From assembly GCA_029207755.1 (NCBI GenBank), contig JARCOQ010000062.1, positions 434,001 to 498,000 of the forward strand: a stretch of 64,000 nucleotides of DNA, read 5' to 3'. Under the pieces are notes generated by a model. It was not told where the DNA came from, did no database searches, and saw only the letters and a program-made list of their open reading frames with translations. The DNA is from Chamaea fasciata. Taxonomy: Eukaryota > Chordata > Aves > Passeriformes > Sylviidae. This document shows, piece after piece, positions 1-12,765 of this stretch. The stretch's first letter is position 1. Each line of letters begins with the position of its first letter. The translations under genes were made by a program, and so were the position numbers.

Positions 1-194
1 CTGCCTTGCTACACCATCCGTCCCTTTTCCCTCCACCCTTCCTCCCTTTTGACAGCTCCATGTCTTCAGCCCTCAGACCATGCCCCTCCCCTTTTTTCCC
101 TCCCAGCTCATCCCTTTGCTTTGCCTTCCATTAATAAACATTCAAAGAGAAGCTGATTGAAGGCACTGAGGTGCTTTTCCCAAAGACTGGACTC

Positions 195-345
195 GGTTCC
201 ATGGGATCACAGACTGGTTTGGGCTGGAAGGACCTTCAAAATCACCTTCCACCATGCCAGGGTGCTCCAAACCCCAATGTCCAGCCCAGCCTTGGACACT
301 GCCAGGGATGGACACCCCAGGATGGACACCTCGTGCCAGGACCAA
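195..345 (-). repeat. CR1 LINE 3'-end fragment
   Basis: The plus strand shows the complement of the avian CR1 3' untranslated consensus: a 'ggtttgggctggaaggacct' block followed by the 'ccaccatgccagggtgctcc' type segment. In CR1 this part lies just before the 3' end, so the element is on the minus strand. Only the 3' part is present and it is diverged. Subfamily not determined. Confidence 0.6.
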
Positions 346-1327
346 GGCTGGTGCACATCAGGCACCCAAACAAGCCCCAGCAGCTGCAGCCTCGGTGGTT
401 TTAATCCCAACCATCCAACATTCCCGAGCCGGCAGCGCGGCAGTGCTGACCTCTAGTGAGAGGTCCCTGGAAAAGGGAGGATTTCTTGGGATAAAGTTCC
501 CTTCCCAAAGCCTCCGAAGGCAACACCAGAACCCTCAACAACCAAAAAGAACGGGTGACAGTGTCCAACGAAAGGTTTTTTTTAAAAAACACCCCAAATT
601 CACAAGGAAAGCGTCCAATCAAAGCCTCAGGGCTGGTCCCGAGGAGCCCAGAAAGGACCAGGACAGCTCAGGGGGACAGGGAGCTCCCAAACTGCTCCTT
701 TGGGTCCCCTCATTGTCCTCCAGAATCCAGAACTTTCACCCAAAATGTCCCTCGGGAAGATGAGAATTTTCCAGGCACGTCAAAGAAATCACCACTGCAC
801 AAAAATCTCTTTTAAAACCAAGCTTTAAGACTGGGAGTTCTGCTTAGATTGAAACGATGAAATTCAGGATATTCTACACCAAATGCAGCTTTTTGATTCT
901 AACGGACTCCTCTCCCTGCAGCCAAACAAACGTCAAAGGCTCCTGAGCTTTTTGTGGCACACCAGGATTCCCTGGAGCCATCCCAGGAACATTTCCTGGA
1001 GTATCCCAGGAATGTTCCCCATTCCTGGGGCTCCACAAACCTCCTGCCCCTTTACAGCAAGCTCAGCTCGGGTCAGAGATAATTGATCCAATTACCTCCA
1101 GGAGGAATGAAAGCAAAGCAAAGCGCACTCTGCAGGAGCCCTGGGAAGTCCCTGTTCAGCAAGGAGCTTCCCACTGAAATGATGGGAAAATGATGAGTTC
1201 CAGCATAGAATTCAAGGCTTTTCCCTCTGGAAGCAAAATCCAGTCCTTGCATTAACTCTTTTTATTGGTTTTAGTCACTAAGTCTTAAGAAATAAATCGG
1301 TTTTCACATTGTTCAGGCTTGGAGAGG

Positions 1328-2198
1328 TTAGTGCTTTTCCTGAGCTGGGATAAATTCCTGAGGCTGGGCACTTTTTGTACTTCTGGAACTGGAGATTCCT
1401 CTGCAATATTCCCTGGGGAGCTTCTCCTCACCTTTTCCTCCCTCAGAAAAACGAAGCAGAGCAAGGAAGGTGTCCAAGAAGGAGAGGCTGGAGAAGCCCC
1501 ACCTCCCTCCAGGCTCATCCCAGCACTTTCCTGATGGAATTTTCCCATTTCACAGCCAGAGAGCAACCCCTGGCCCCTGACTCAGCTACTCACGGAGTAA
1601 TTCGAGCCAAGAGGCTGGAGCAGGTACTCAGAGGTTCCACCAGAGCCACAATCCCCCATCAGGATCCTCTGGATTGTCCAGGAAGGAGGAGTTTTTAGGC
1701 AATATTGGAAATCTAGGATCTAGGCTTGCAGCAAAGCACGGAGCATCTGCTGGCGCTGGGCTCTGCGTCCCAGGAAATTCAGTGGATTCCTGCTTCTCCA
1801 CAGGGCCAAGCTGCTATTTCAACACACTTCTGTGGGCCAGGATTGAGAAACAGGAGGAGTAATGAGCTGGGAGCTGCAAAAAAATAAAGTTCAAGACATT
1901 CCTCAGCTTCTGAAATGGGCTAACCTTCGAATCCTTTCTCTTCATTAGATTTTTCATTACTGGGAGGTTTCTTCCTGAGAACAAATCCCAGGGATTTCAC
2001 TCAGAGGTGGAGTTGCTGGCTGGTAAAACCCGCCAAATCCTTTAAATAAACCCCTCAGCATTCTGGTTTTTAATCAGTGATACCTGAGTTCCAAGTTTGG
2101 ACAGGTATTTATTCCTTAAACTAAAGGCATCAGCTTTTGGCAGCAATTTGGCCAAATCATCGTCCTTCTGTCTCCTGAGCCTCTCCTGCTCTTCTGCG
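1328..2198 (-). CDS. Unrecognised minus-strand gene, last three coding exons
   Basis: Three exon-like segments are in phase and have consensus splice sites. Exon a (2084-2198) follows a pyrimidine-rich TGCAG acceptor, ends CAG/gtatca and encodes a charged helix (AEEQERLRRQKDDD, then LAKLLPKADAFSLRNKYLSK). Exon b (1594-1668, 75 nt) has acceptor ccag and donor gtgagt and encodes 25 residues rich in Gly/Ser/Leu. Exon c (1328-1441, 114 nt) has acceptor ctgag, encodes 38 residues starting GGKGEEKLPREY and ends in TAA. The lengths keep phase 0 across both introns. I do not recognise the family; exon a looks like a coiled-coil or polybasic C-terminal helix. A second reading of exon c, in which the first G completes a split codon, gives a longer frame to about 1285 but does not match the phase of exon b. 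No earlier exons were found up to 12 kb. The three-exon chain is an inference from splice signals. Confidence 0.4.
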
Positions 2199-2199
2199 C

Positions 2200-5100
2200 T
2201 GCAAAAGAAAAGCGGCAAAAGATGGTTTGCCCTGAGGGAAAAGCCTGCCAAAGCAGGGATCTGCTGTTATTTGAGTGTTAGTTCCTATTTTAATGTTGTT
2301 GTTGTTGTTTGAACACCTAGGAAACGCTTTGGGGCAGCAGGTGAACGACCCTGAGAGGCGCAGGGCTCAGTAACTCAGTGTAAAGAAAGAGAGAGGCTGA
2401 TTTCTGCAGGTTCCTTTTATTTCACTCCAAGATTTCAGTAGAAAGAGAAACCTTTTGGTTTTTCCCCAGATTACAAGGTGCTCCTTTTAGGATTTTTTCA
2501 GATGTATCTCAGGAGGAAAGAGCATTTACCTCTCTCACCTGTGGAAGCAGCCTGGGTTTGTGCACACTGCCAGAAAGAGTCAAACATGCCCACAGGCTTT
2601 AGTGCGTGTTGCTTAAACACATGCTCTGGACATTTTCCTACTGGCAGCAGAAAGGATGATGGAGACAGTTACATCAATTGAACTGAACTCTAGAATTCCA
2701 TATCTAGTTTTTTAGTTCCTTTTTTTATGCATTTGCAAACCATCATCTTACCTTCTGCCCCTTCTCTTACTGTTATTGGATATTGTCTTGTTGGATGTAA
2801 TGTTTTAGGGTAGCTCAAAATAGATTTTAACAGCTTGAGATTTCCTGACACCTTAATTATAGAGGTTGTAAGTCAGTCCGTATTTTTTTCTGACAGATGC
2901 CTCATTTTTATACCTCAAGCTTAGTGTATTAAAGTCTCTACTGTTTCAGAACCCACAGTTATCATGGATACAAAGAACAGTTTAAAATGCATCATTTAGT
3001 AATAGATACAAAGCTGAGGGGCAAATGGGCATCATGCACCCTTTGTGAGAAACCAACTCTAAAAGCTGTACAGACACATTGCCACTCACATCTCAGGGAA
3101 GGGATAGATTCTTTCATTTAGGTCAGCAGGAAATGGAAATTTTCTGGCAGTTTGAAAATTATCACCAACTCCTGAAGTTTTGTGCAAAATCCCAGTGTGT
3201 AACATCTGGGTATTTTGCAAAGTCACCTGGCTGCAAACCTCAGCCTCCAACAAATGAAGCGCAGCTCAGCTGTGAGGATTTTTCTGTAACATCTTTAGAA
3301 CATAAGAGGTAATTAAAAACCAGTTCTGTTGCCTAGTGTTACAAAATTGATTACAACTACATGCAGTAACTGCTTTAGACTTGGGAGTTATTTTTAAAAG
3401 AAAAAAAGTCCACCACATAAAACATTGCCCAAAAAATCCCCTTGCAAGGTAGTTTTAATGAATCTTTCATGGTTCAATGAGCTATTGTATTAGGTCATTC
3501 TCCTGATGAAGCAATGCTCCAATCTCATTACATTTAGTCAGAAAGAAACAAGCTGCTAGTGTTATTTGATTTCTTATAATTAGTTAAAAAGCAATTTCTT
3601 AGAATTTCCTTTCATAGGGTTGGGGGAGGAGGGAAGTTGAGACAAGTAATATTGTGCTGCATATAAGTAAAATATAGTGCTCCACACACAATAACCATTC
3701 CCAGCTGAGATGTGCTTTAAGGTTTGGGTAAGTCAGCCTCTTTCTCCTGTATCCTTCCTTCCCGCTCCTGTCATCTCTGCTTTTCCAAACAGCAAACCTG
3801 AGAACGAGCTCAAAAGGCTGAAAGTCCAAAGGAAAAACACCAGGCAGTCCCCATAGCTGGTGGTAATTAATAGAAAGTGAATCAGTTGCTTTGTATAGCA
3901 GATAAAGGAAAAGCCCAGCCAGAATAACCTGCCTCATCACCACATTGTGTTCCCAACAGAAATTAATTTTGTGAGCTGTGGGAGTTTGAAACAAACATGT
4001 GAGGGCTAAAAAGACCTAATGCCATCATCCCAGCGTGGAGAGGAAGATTGGAAGGTGCTTTCAGGAGAACGGCTGCAGTCTCTGGGTAGCGACAATGTTT
4101 TCCCCCCTGTGGCCTTTATGAAAAAAGAGTAGAATAAATAGTGCCACATGTCTGCACAGCTGGAACATCTGTGACTGGTTGGCACAAATTTACAATCCTA
4201 CCTGACCGCCTGAATCTGGCTGTGATTGACAGACACGGCCGTAATGGCAACATCCTATCGATCTTCCCTGGGACCAGAGCACCTCAGGCTTGAACGACTA
4301 AATTGTGGAAAAAGAGCACGAGATCCCTCAAACATTCACAGAGAAAAAAAGCATTCTCACATTTTAGAACGTACGTCTGATTTTTCATACGAGCCCAAAG
4401 GCAGCCTGCACAAGTTGATGTAAAGGCATCTGATGAAGGTTGCTAAATACACAGAAGCTCATTAAGTGCCTGCTTCAAAAGAGCTGGAGCCTGGAAAAAC
4501 TTTTCAAAATACCAAGTATGCTTATCCGGCATCTGGGCAGAAATCTGCTGTCAACACAGCTAGAAATGGGCTCATTGAACTCCATGGAGTTCTCCTAAAT
4601 CCTTGTTTAACATGAGATACAATGTATGTGATTGCGAGTCCTTGTATGTAGGTGATAAAGCAGCCCATCCACAACAAAATAAATGCTATTTTATAAAACT
4701 ACAGCTTCTTATTCAACATGCTGAAGGCACCTAAAAGTTTTGCAGTGCAGCATGAAATACATTACCCCAAGTAAACAGCATGAAAACACAACTGGTGCGA
4801 GCAAAAACCCTCTCAGATTTTCAATACCTCCACTCTCCTCCCCACATTCAAGTTTCCTCTAGATTCAAGATTATTCTAGTATAAATTCCTAAAGACATGA
4901 TTCCATCTTTATACTAGTTGGCGTTTTTATTTATTCCCACTAAAATGTGTTTTGCAGAAAAATATTTTCCAATACAAAACTCCAAAACATTTCACAGACA
5001 TACTTCAGAAAAGAAGAAAATCATAGGTTTGCTAAGGAATTCACAGGCCTGCCGTGCATAACTACAAACCTCTTTCAGCTGTGATCAAGACACCTTCTGT

Positions 5101-8100
5101 AGTTATAAATCTTAAAACTTAAGTCTTATTTACTGGATAGAAGCTTGGGGTTTTTTTGTTTTAGTTTTTTGGGGGCTTGGGGGGGGTTTTTTGCTTGGTT
5201 AGTTTTTGAGGTTTTTGGTTTTGGTTTGGTTGGTTTTTATTTTGATTATGTTGGTTTTATAAGAAAGAAAAAGCATGCTGTGATAAGACTGTGAGATTTT
5301 TTTTTCCTGGGTTCATTTCTTGCTTTGGGAAGCACTGCCTTTTTAACAATATTTGCAAAAGAGGTTCAGGGATACACTGAAACACACTCTAAAATACTAC
5401 AGAGATAAACAGGGATCCACCATCCCTGTGCCCTGGATTCCTATCCCTCATTCCCACTCCTGGAAATGCTTTTGATAACAATAAAACATGTTGAACTCTT
5501 TTTTGTACTCGCTGACACCACTGCTAAATCTCAATAAGATATAAAAGTTTGGCAGCTTGCTTGGATTTACATCCAAAAGAAACAAAAGGCACAAGACCGG
5601 GAAAGGGTGAAAAGTCCTCCACAAAAGCAGTCATGCTTTGCAATGTCCAAATGAAGGAAGACACACAAATATTTTCAGGAAGACCGAATGTAGAATGGAA
5701 ACACTTGGAGACAGGCAAAAATAAAAGAAAAGTGAGCAACCTGAAACTCCTGGCATGCCCAGAGACCTCCTGACACCACGCCAGCCTTAAAACAGAGCTA
5801 CTGCTGCTCACAGAATAACCATTCTAGGGAAGCTATTTTGAATTATTTCACACAATTTCAGTTCCCAAAGGGGCTATATAGCACTATTGGTAGTCATCTG
5901 TACTACAGTCATTGATCTTAACTTTAATTATTATTAATGCAAAAATAGTTATGAACCAAAGCTATTCCCTTCCATTTCTCTGTCCCTTTCAAAGCTGCTA
6001 AGAGCTGGATAACTAAGCGAAGGAGTGCCCTCTGGGAAGTCAGCGGTGATTGCCTCATCCTCAAACGGGAAATTGGAAATTCAGAGTAGGGCAAGAAGCT
6101 TAACTCCAGCTATTGAACAGCTGCCATAAAAGAAAGAGTTACGTAGACAAGGGCACTTGTGTGGAGAAGAGGCAGCTGAAGAAAAGGTAAAAACCAGACA
6201 GCTGTGAATGCAGGCACTGGACAGAAAGCAATGATTCTTTTTTAGAAGAATATGGAAACATCAAACTAAACCAGCAGAATGAAGACCAGGATTCCTCGCA
6301 ATGTGCAATGGGGACACTTTTGGACAATCCTATGTCCCAGGTGCACAGTTAGGGACTCTTCCAGAGCCAAAAGACTAGACTGGAAATCTCCTTAACTGGA
6401 TTTAGCACACGCCTGCAGCTTCATTGTGTTCAGAGGAACACTCACCGTAAAGGTAAAATCCCCAGGAAGCCACACACAGCACACTGTGGAACAAGCAATT
6501 TCCTCTTAACCCATTTTAGTTCCTTCCCCAAGACCCAAAACCAGAAGAATGCCAGCAACGTGGATTTTTCCCCTGATATACCTAATCTTTCTATCAATTA
6601 AATGTATTCCCAAATCTTTTCATGGACGGGTTTTAATTATTACTTCTACCACTTAAAAAAATAGTCTCAAAAATTTGCTTAAAAATCGCTGAAGCAAGGC
6701 ACCGTTCAAATGAAGGATACAATTAAATGGGGCTATTGATAAAAATTTTCTCCATATTCAGAATTTTCTCTGTGGTTTACATGCATTAGCAAAAGCAGTA
6801 TCAACTGTTCCCTGCCAGAGTAATTGAGCATGTTCCTGCTACTAATTCAGCACACATATTTCAGCCATTACCCAGGGAATGCAGTGATTAGGCAGCTTTC
6901 CAGTAAACAGTCCTTAAAACAGTTCATAAAAATTCCATTTAGAAAAAGGTTGGTTTCCTGCTCGAGAATTTGAAAAGATATTGCAATTACTGCTTAGGGA
7001 TATATTTCAAGTCCGCCAAGTGAGTTAAATTCGATTTCCACACACGCTATCATAGCGTTTTCAGGTTAAAATGCCATAAAGTAGTTCTTACGTACTGATA
7101 AGATGCAATTAATTTGGGTGCTGCTTTTTTATAAACACACACTTAGAAAATCCTAAAAACTTGCAATGAAAAAAGTGAAAATACCCATAAAACAGGCCAC
7201 AAAAGGTAGATTCTCAAGTAGAAATCTAGCAGCATTGTCTGAATCACAACTTGCCCGAATCAAAAACTGCTCCTAGTAATGGAGAGAAAACAGCATCACA
7301 ATCTATATATTCTTTTGACATCCCACCTGAGGTAAGACCCCTAGTTCAAAGGTCCCAGAATAACCAGAAACAGTCAGTTTTACAGGTTACAAGGAAATCA
7401 AAGAAATATTCAAATTTTGGCACAGTAATTCCTAAACTTAGAGCATCAGTTTGTTATCCATAAATGGAAAGCATTTAGCTTGTTTTAACAGCTTCCTAAA
7501 AAAGACAAGATTCAATTGCAACATTTATTATCTAAAAGTGTTCTGGTCAAAATAAAAATGAAACTCAAAATTATGAACCCTTTTTATGATAATAGCTGAT
7601 ACTTCTTAAGCAATAAACTCTTGCTCTCTCCTGTTTTTATTTCCTCAAAAAAGCAACATAAACTAAAACAATGTAATCTCATGTGTTCAGGCTTCATATT
7701 TGTTGTTTTGAGAAAAGGCTTTATAACAGCTTCATTGAAGGCTCTTTAAGAAACTAAATCTTTCTAGTTTAGTAGAGCAACAAGGTGTATATGAGGGCAT
7801 CAAATGAAAAGGAAAATGAGCTGTCACAATAAAGTACTACTGAAAGCCTTAGCACAAACTGCATGACAAGCTAAAAGAAAAAGAATTATTTTGTTCCTTT
7901 TGCTTTAACCAAAGTCCTAACACTTTGGACCTGCAAACCACTGCCATTTTAGAGCCAATCTGTATTTTAAGTGGATGTAACTAGCCCTCGCAAACGTAGC
8001 AAAACTTGAAATGTTCTCAAATTGGTCTTAGCATGTGCACTAATCCATCCACACCACATCATGTGGATCTTGTAGTTGATAATATTTTACATGCTTACAA

Positions 8101-11100
8101 TAATTACTGTAATTCAGAACCTTGACACCCATTTTCCTAAGATAAATCAACATGACAAAAATTATTCAACCTCCCTTTTCTTCTAAGGGTAAATGCAAAG
8201 CAGTTTGAAGCTCACTGTAGGTTGAAATTTTAATCCAAGGGCTGATGGTCTGCAACATGATTACAGTCTTTCCAATGTCAAAAGTTAACAGAGGAGTGGA
8301 GTCTATTTCAAATGACTGGCTCTAAACATCTCATAATTACATTAGATAAATTACACTTCACACATATTTACAACAAGGTTTTGCATTATTAGGCACCGGT
8401 CTGAAATACTTGGCAGTTTCACAGTGAGACACTATTCCTGTTGATGCATTTGGATGAGGTCCTTACCCTTCTACCATCACAGTCAGGGATCTGCCACTGG
8501 CATAAAATTCCAGATGGCAAATGCCAGCAATCCTAACTACTTCACAAAAACACAGGTAAGGAGGGAAATAGATTAATATGCTGTTCTTATCCCCTTTCAA
8601 CTGACAGAAGTTTTGCATGCTTAAAAAAAACAAACCGGTTTTCCCATGACATCATTCGGCTTGAATACTAACGCTTTTCCTTAATGCAGCTACATGTACA
8701 TGGATGTACAACTTGTCTTTTCACAGAAGCAACGCCCAACTTTATATGTTTTTCATTACTCTGTTTCCCCTGATTCTAAGATCCTTTCTGATTTTTATGC
8801 CATTTCCCTGTCTTAATTCTTCAGTGTTGTTAAATGAAGTGCCCCTCTCCATTCTGTGAAGATAGAGTGATTTACAGCAGCTGAAAATCAGGGGATTGTC
8901 CAGTAATTACAGCTTTTTTCAGTAAAGTAGTAGTATTGGATTCATTAACAGTGTTTGGATTCATTAAGAATTAAAGTTTATTTCACTCAACAACAAGTAC
9001 AAAGTTGGGTCAAGCTCCCTTGTTAGGCTTTGACACTTCCTTCAGGAAGACTACAATTCAACCCAGGGTTTCATTTTCTGTTTGGCTGCTTGTAAAATAG
9101 AAGGCATCTTGAAAATGATACTTCTATTTAGGGCTCTTACTATGGACCTTACAGGCACTGTAAATGTGGAGTGGCTTTGTCTTAAACAGCCTAATCCTGC
9201 CCATTCCACAGAACAGACATTTGGAGTACAACGACGATGGGAGCATGAAAACGCAGCATTAACAACTTCTTCATTGCAAAGAGTAAGCGCAATCCAAGTC
9301 TGGCTATTTCCTTGGTAAGACCATTAGAAATGAGGCAGGGAAAGTGAATGTTTTGGGCTTGCAACCCATTTTCCTTGAGCTGGGACATCTGCTGACTGCA
9401 AGGGGTTTCAGTTTGGAACTGAAGGCATGCTTTTTACACCGCTGCCATTAGACAGATTCTATCTGACACCCTACTTCAAAATTAAAACAGCAGGCAAGTG
9501 GGTAAATAGGAGCAAAAATTGAAATTTTCAGTACTTGCTCACACCTTATTTTCAGATATTCTCCAAAATAGGGAGCAGCACCAGTGAAAAGCACGTTTGC
9601 ATCAACAGGGCCTGGATGGACTATCCCAGGTGATACAACCACTAACCCACAGATGACGTGAGAGGTTTCACAGCACAGTGTTTAAAATTCAAGCAGCAGA
9701 AGCCCTTCCACCAGAATTTCACCCTGCTTTGGGAACAGATCTTCTGTCTGTATCATTAATTTCTTTGTTTTCCAATTGAGTTGCCGTGCAGCAAGTATTG
9801 CAGCATCACTAAAGAAACAGAGCTGGAGCACAGAGCAGCTCAACTGAGTGAACTTGCAGCTCAAACCATCAGAAACACCAAGAACAAAAAAGGCTGGGCC
9901 AGCTTTCTCAGCAGCCTGTTTGTGGCACTCAGACCTGAAATTACTCACTGCAAGTGTTCTCTCTAGGGTCTGACAGGACTGACATATATTGGAATATATA
10001 TAACAAAATGATAAGGCAGCTTCAAAGAGTGACTCACAGAAAACCGGTGCTGGAGCACTCAGAATTCATAAGGGACTTTAACCACAGTCACAACCCTCAG
10101 TTGTTTGGTTTGCCTCCTTTATTCCTCTACTCTTGGGCTTTTCTTCCAGCTTTCTACCAACTGTGATATAAAACCATACTAATTAATCCAAATAAACACA
10201 TGTGCTATGTATTTCTTTCAAGATGGGTTAACTACATACTCATCATTCCTGAAAACAAGCCCACAGTAACCAAAAGCGGTCAAAGCAGCACTGTTGTTAT
10301 AAATTATAGCCCACAGCCATGGGTGTTCCTGGATGGAAGAAATATCAACCCAACCTCCTGGTCTGCTATGAGAACACTTGTTATAAATCATGTTTTTCCA
10401 GTGTTCTATTTCAACTGCATAGATCAGTATCCAATAGAGAGCTCCTTAAGTCACAGACAAACCCACAAAAACTGCTTAAGACCAACATTCCACAAAAACA
10501 TGACAAAAAACTTCAAAGCAACCCTACAGTAGAGAAAATGCGGATTTAATAGGAGCTTAACATTAAGAATCCCATCCTCAAAATAATGCAAATTGATTTT
10601 AAAGTGGATTCAGGTTTTTAAATATTAAGAGCATAAAATTGAAGAATTAATTGAATTTACTGTCGGTTCAACATTGCTAATGTAAATGATAGATAACTGT
10701 ATCGGGTCATTCTTGACTAAATGAAGCGCTATCTACCATTATTACACGACTAAAGGCTTTAAAAAATTCTGTTGTTAAATGCAATCAACTTTAAATTAAA
10801 CTATGTGCATTCAGTCAGTGTCTTAAGCAATGATGAGGCAGAGATACCTTAAGGTGGTAGTAGGGATTTAGACCTCCACAACTTCTGATGTAAAATTTAA
10901 ATAAGTTAGAATTTGAAAAAGCAAATTAACCTGTACTGCATTTTGCCCACAAAGCTCTTCCTTCCATTTTGATTTACCACTGGTCTCCACTCATTAGATC
11001 AAAGCTCACAAAGTATTTTTGAGACCAACCAGCACTTTCAGCCCAATTGAAAAGTCACTGAAGGCAATGAAAATTACTTCTGTCAGCTTCAGTAAGGCCT

Positions 11101-11830
11101 TCTACAATCTCAGTACTCAGTAGCTACAAGGAGTAGGACTGAGAGGGTCTGACCAACTTTGCTGAGGATATCACTTGGCAATCAAACATCATTGGAAAAT
11201 ATCAGAGATTACTATTTATATTGCTTCAGCACAGCCACTGCTGTTCTGAGATTACCTGCTGCACAATGGAAAAAGCAAAAAAAAGGATGTGAAAATACAT
11301 ATACCGACACCTGACTTATACACATCAGTATTCATCAATTAAAAGAGCCTGTGATGACTTCTCCAAACTGTCACTGGGGAATGACAAGCAACAGTCATTT
11401 CAGCCAAACTGGTACTCACATATCCTCTTGGGTGTGGGAATTCTGGGTCACACCCATTTCTTTTACCATTTTTTCCTGCAATGTAACTGAAAGTGACATT
11501 GACATTTGTCCCTTGGAAAAGTTACTGTTATCCTCCTTGTTGACAGGATTATTCTACTGCCTGATCTTTTGTTTATTTTCTAAGCAATTGCCAAGAATAC
11601 TGTCTGTGCCTGTCATCAGTCTACATGTTGACTGGTATCTACGCATCACACTGGAAGATCAGAATCCTTAAAAGACACTTTCCTTCTCAACTCTTGAAAA
11701 GATATTCCCAACACCGCCAGTAGAATCTGAAGATGCCAGCTATTAGGAGACAGAATTGACCACAATTTACTCAAAGTGCACCATCACACCTCCTACTAAG
11801 AAGATTTTAAGAACTGGAAAGTCTGTTCTT
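2200..11830. other. AT-rich non-coding stretch, no gene recognised
   Basis: I see no family-recognisable exon here on either strand. It contains a T/G-rich low-complexity run (about 5,140-5,260), scattered A/T runs and many stop codons in all frames. VDAC3 exons 1-6, expected upstream of exon 7 on the plus strand, were looked for by their protein motifs and not found. A minus-strand open segment after a possible acceptor (9,682-9,948) could not be assigned to any family. Confidence 0.5.
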
Positions 11831-12260
11831 GTGGAAAATCCATGGCGGAAGAAATGTGGCACTCAATATGAGTGATCGGCAAATCTCGTTTATTGATAAT
11901 TCACACAATGCTTTTATAATAACACTAATAAGCTCATGCATATTGCAAAAGTTAAGCTCAGGATTGGTGCTCAGACTAAAAGTCAGCTACGCCTCTTTCT
12001 ACATTTCTTTGTGGTTACATAGTTTGAGTAAGTTTTTGTTTTACCGTGCTTCTCCCTCATATCTTTCAGCTACAAGGTCTTGTTATCGTATCCCAGCTGT
12101 GCTCAAGGACATGCGAAGCTTGCTGCCTTGCTGGTTCTCATGAGAGTGCCTGTGTGCTCAGCAAAGCTCCCTCATGTCTACGTGACCTTTTGCAGCTAGC
12201 CAGTTATCAATCACACTCTCCACACAGAAACTTTCTCCCTCAGAAATGCCCACGATGAAG
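11830..12260 (-). repeat. LTR fragment, class II (alpharetro-like) endogenous retrovirus
   Basis: Read on the minus strand, a TATAAAA box is followed by AATAAA, then a short segment with 'gatttgccgatcactcat' and a 'gagtgccaca' end. This TATA / AATAAACG / short R-U5 layout is that of alpharetrovirus-like (class II) avian LTRs. The plus-strand left edge may be the TG at 11830; the right edge and any target duplication are not resolved. It lies in what would be VDAC3 intron 6. Class assignment is from layout only. Confidence 0.4.
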
Positions 12261-12765
12261 GAGAAAGGCATGCATGGCATTGTGTTTGTTTCCAGCTGTC
12301 ATCGCTGCGTAGCCCTAATCTTGGCATTCAGGTGGCCTGAGATGCTCTGAAGATGGTGTATTTAAATGATTATAATGCAACAACATTGTTTTCAGTCTTA
12401 TTCTCATAACTGAAGTCTCCTTTATGTGTTACTGCACACTGGCTTACTTGAGACAAGCAACCAGGTTATCTGGGTGGGTTGGTTTTGTTTTTGGTTTGTT
12501 TGGTTTGGTTTTTTTTGTCAGAACCTTAAACTGTAGGTCTCTGGCAAGTCTTGTTCTGTTCTGCAAGCAAAACATGTTTTGTGCAAAAAAAAATAGGAGC
12601 AGGAGTCTGCCAGCTCCAGCTAGGAAGTAGTGAGCCTGGGTTCAGGGAAGTATTGGATCTCTTGGTTCATTTTAGGAGATAATGTCAAATCATTGTGGGG
12701 AAGGGTTAATCTAAAGAGTTACTAAACAAAGCAAGGCCTGACACACTTGCATCTATTACAAACAG

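Noticed and set aside
3599..3994. 131-codon minus-strand frame with hydrophobic stretches
   Set aside because: No family resemblance, no splice context and AT-rich non-coding surroundings; likely chance.
7251..7463. Plus-strand 70-codon frame with a gtaaga donor-like site inside
   Set aside because: Protein-like composition, but no acceptor or partner exon, and it matches no VDAC3 exon or other family I know.
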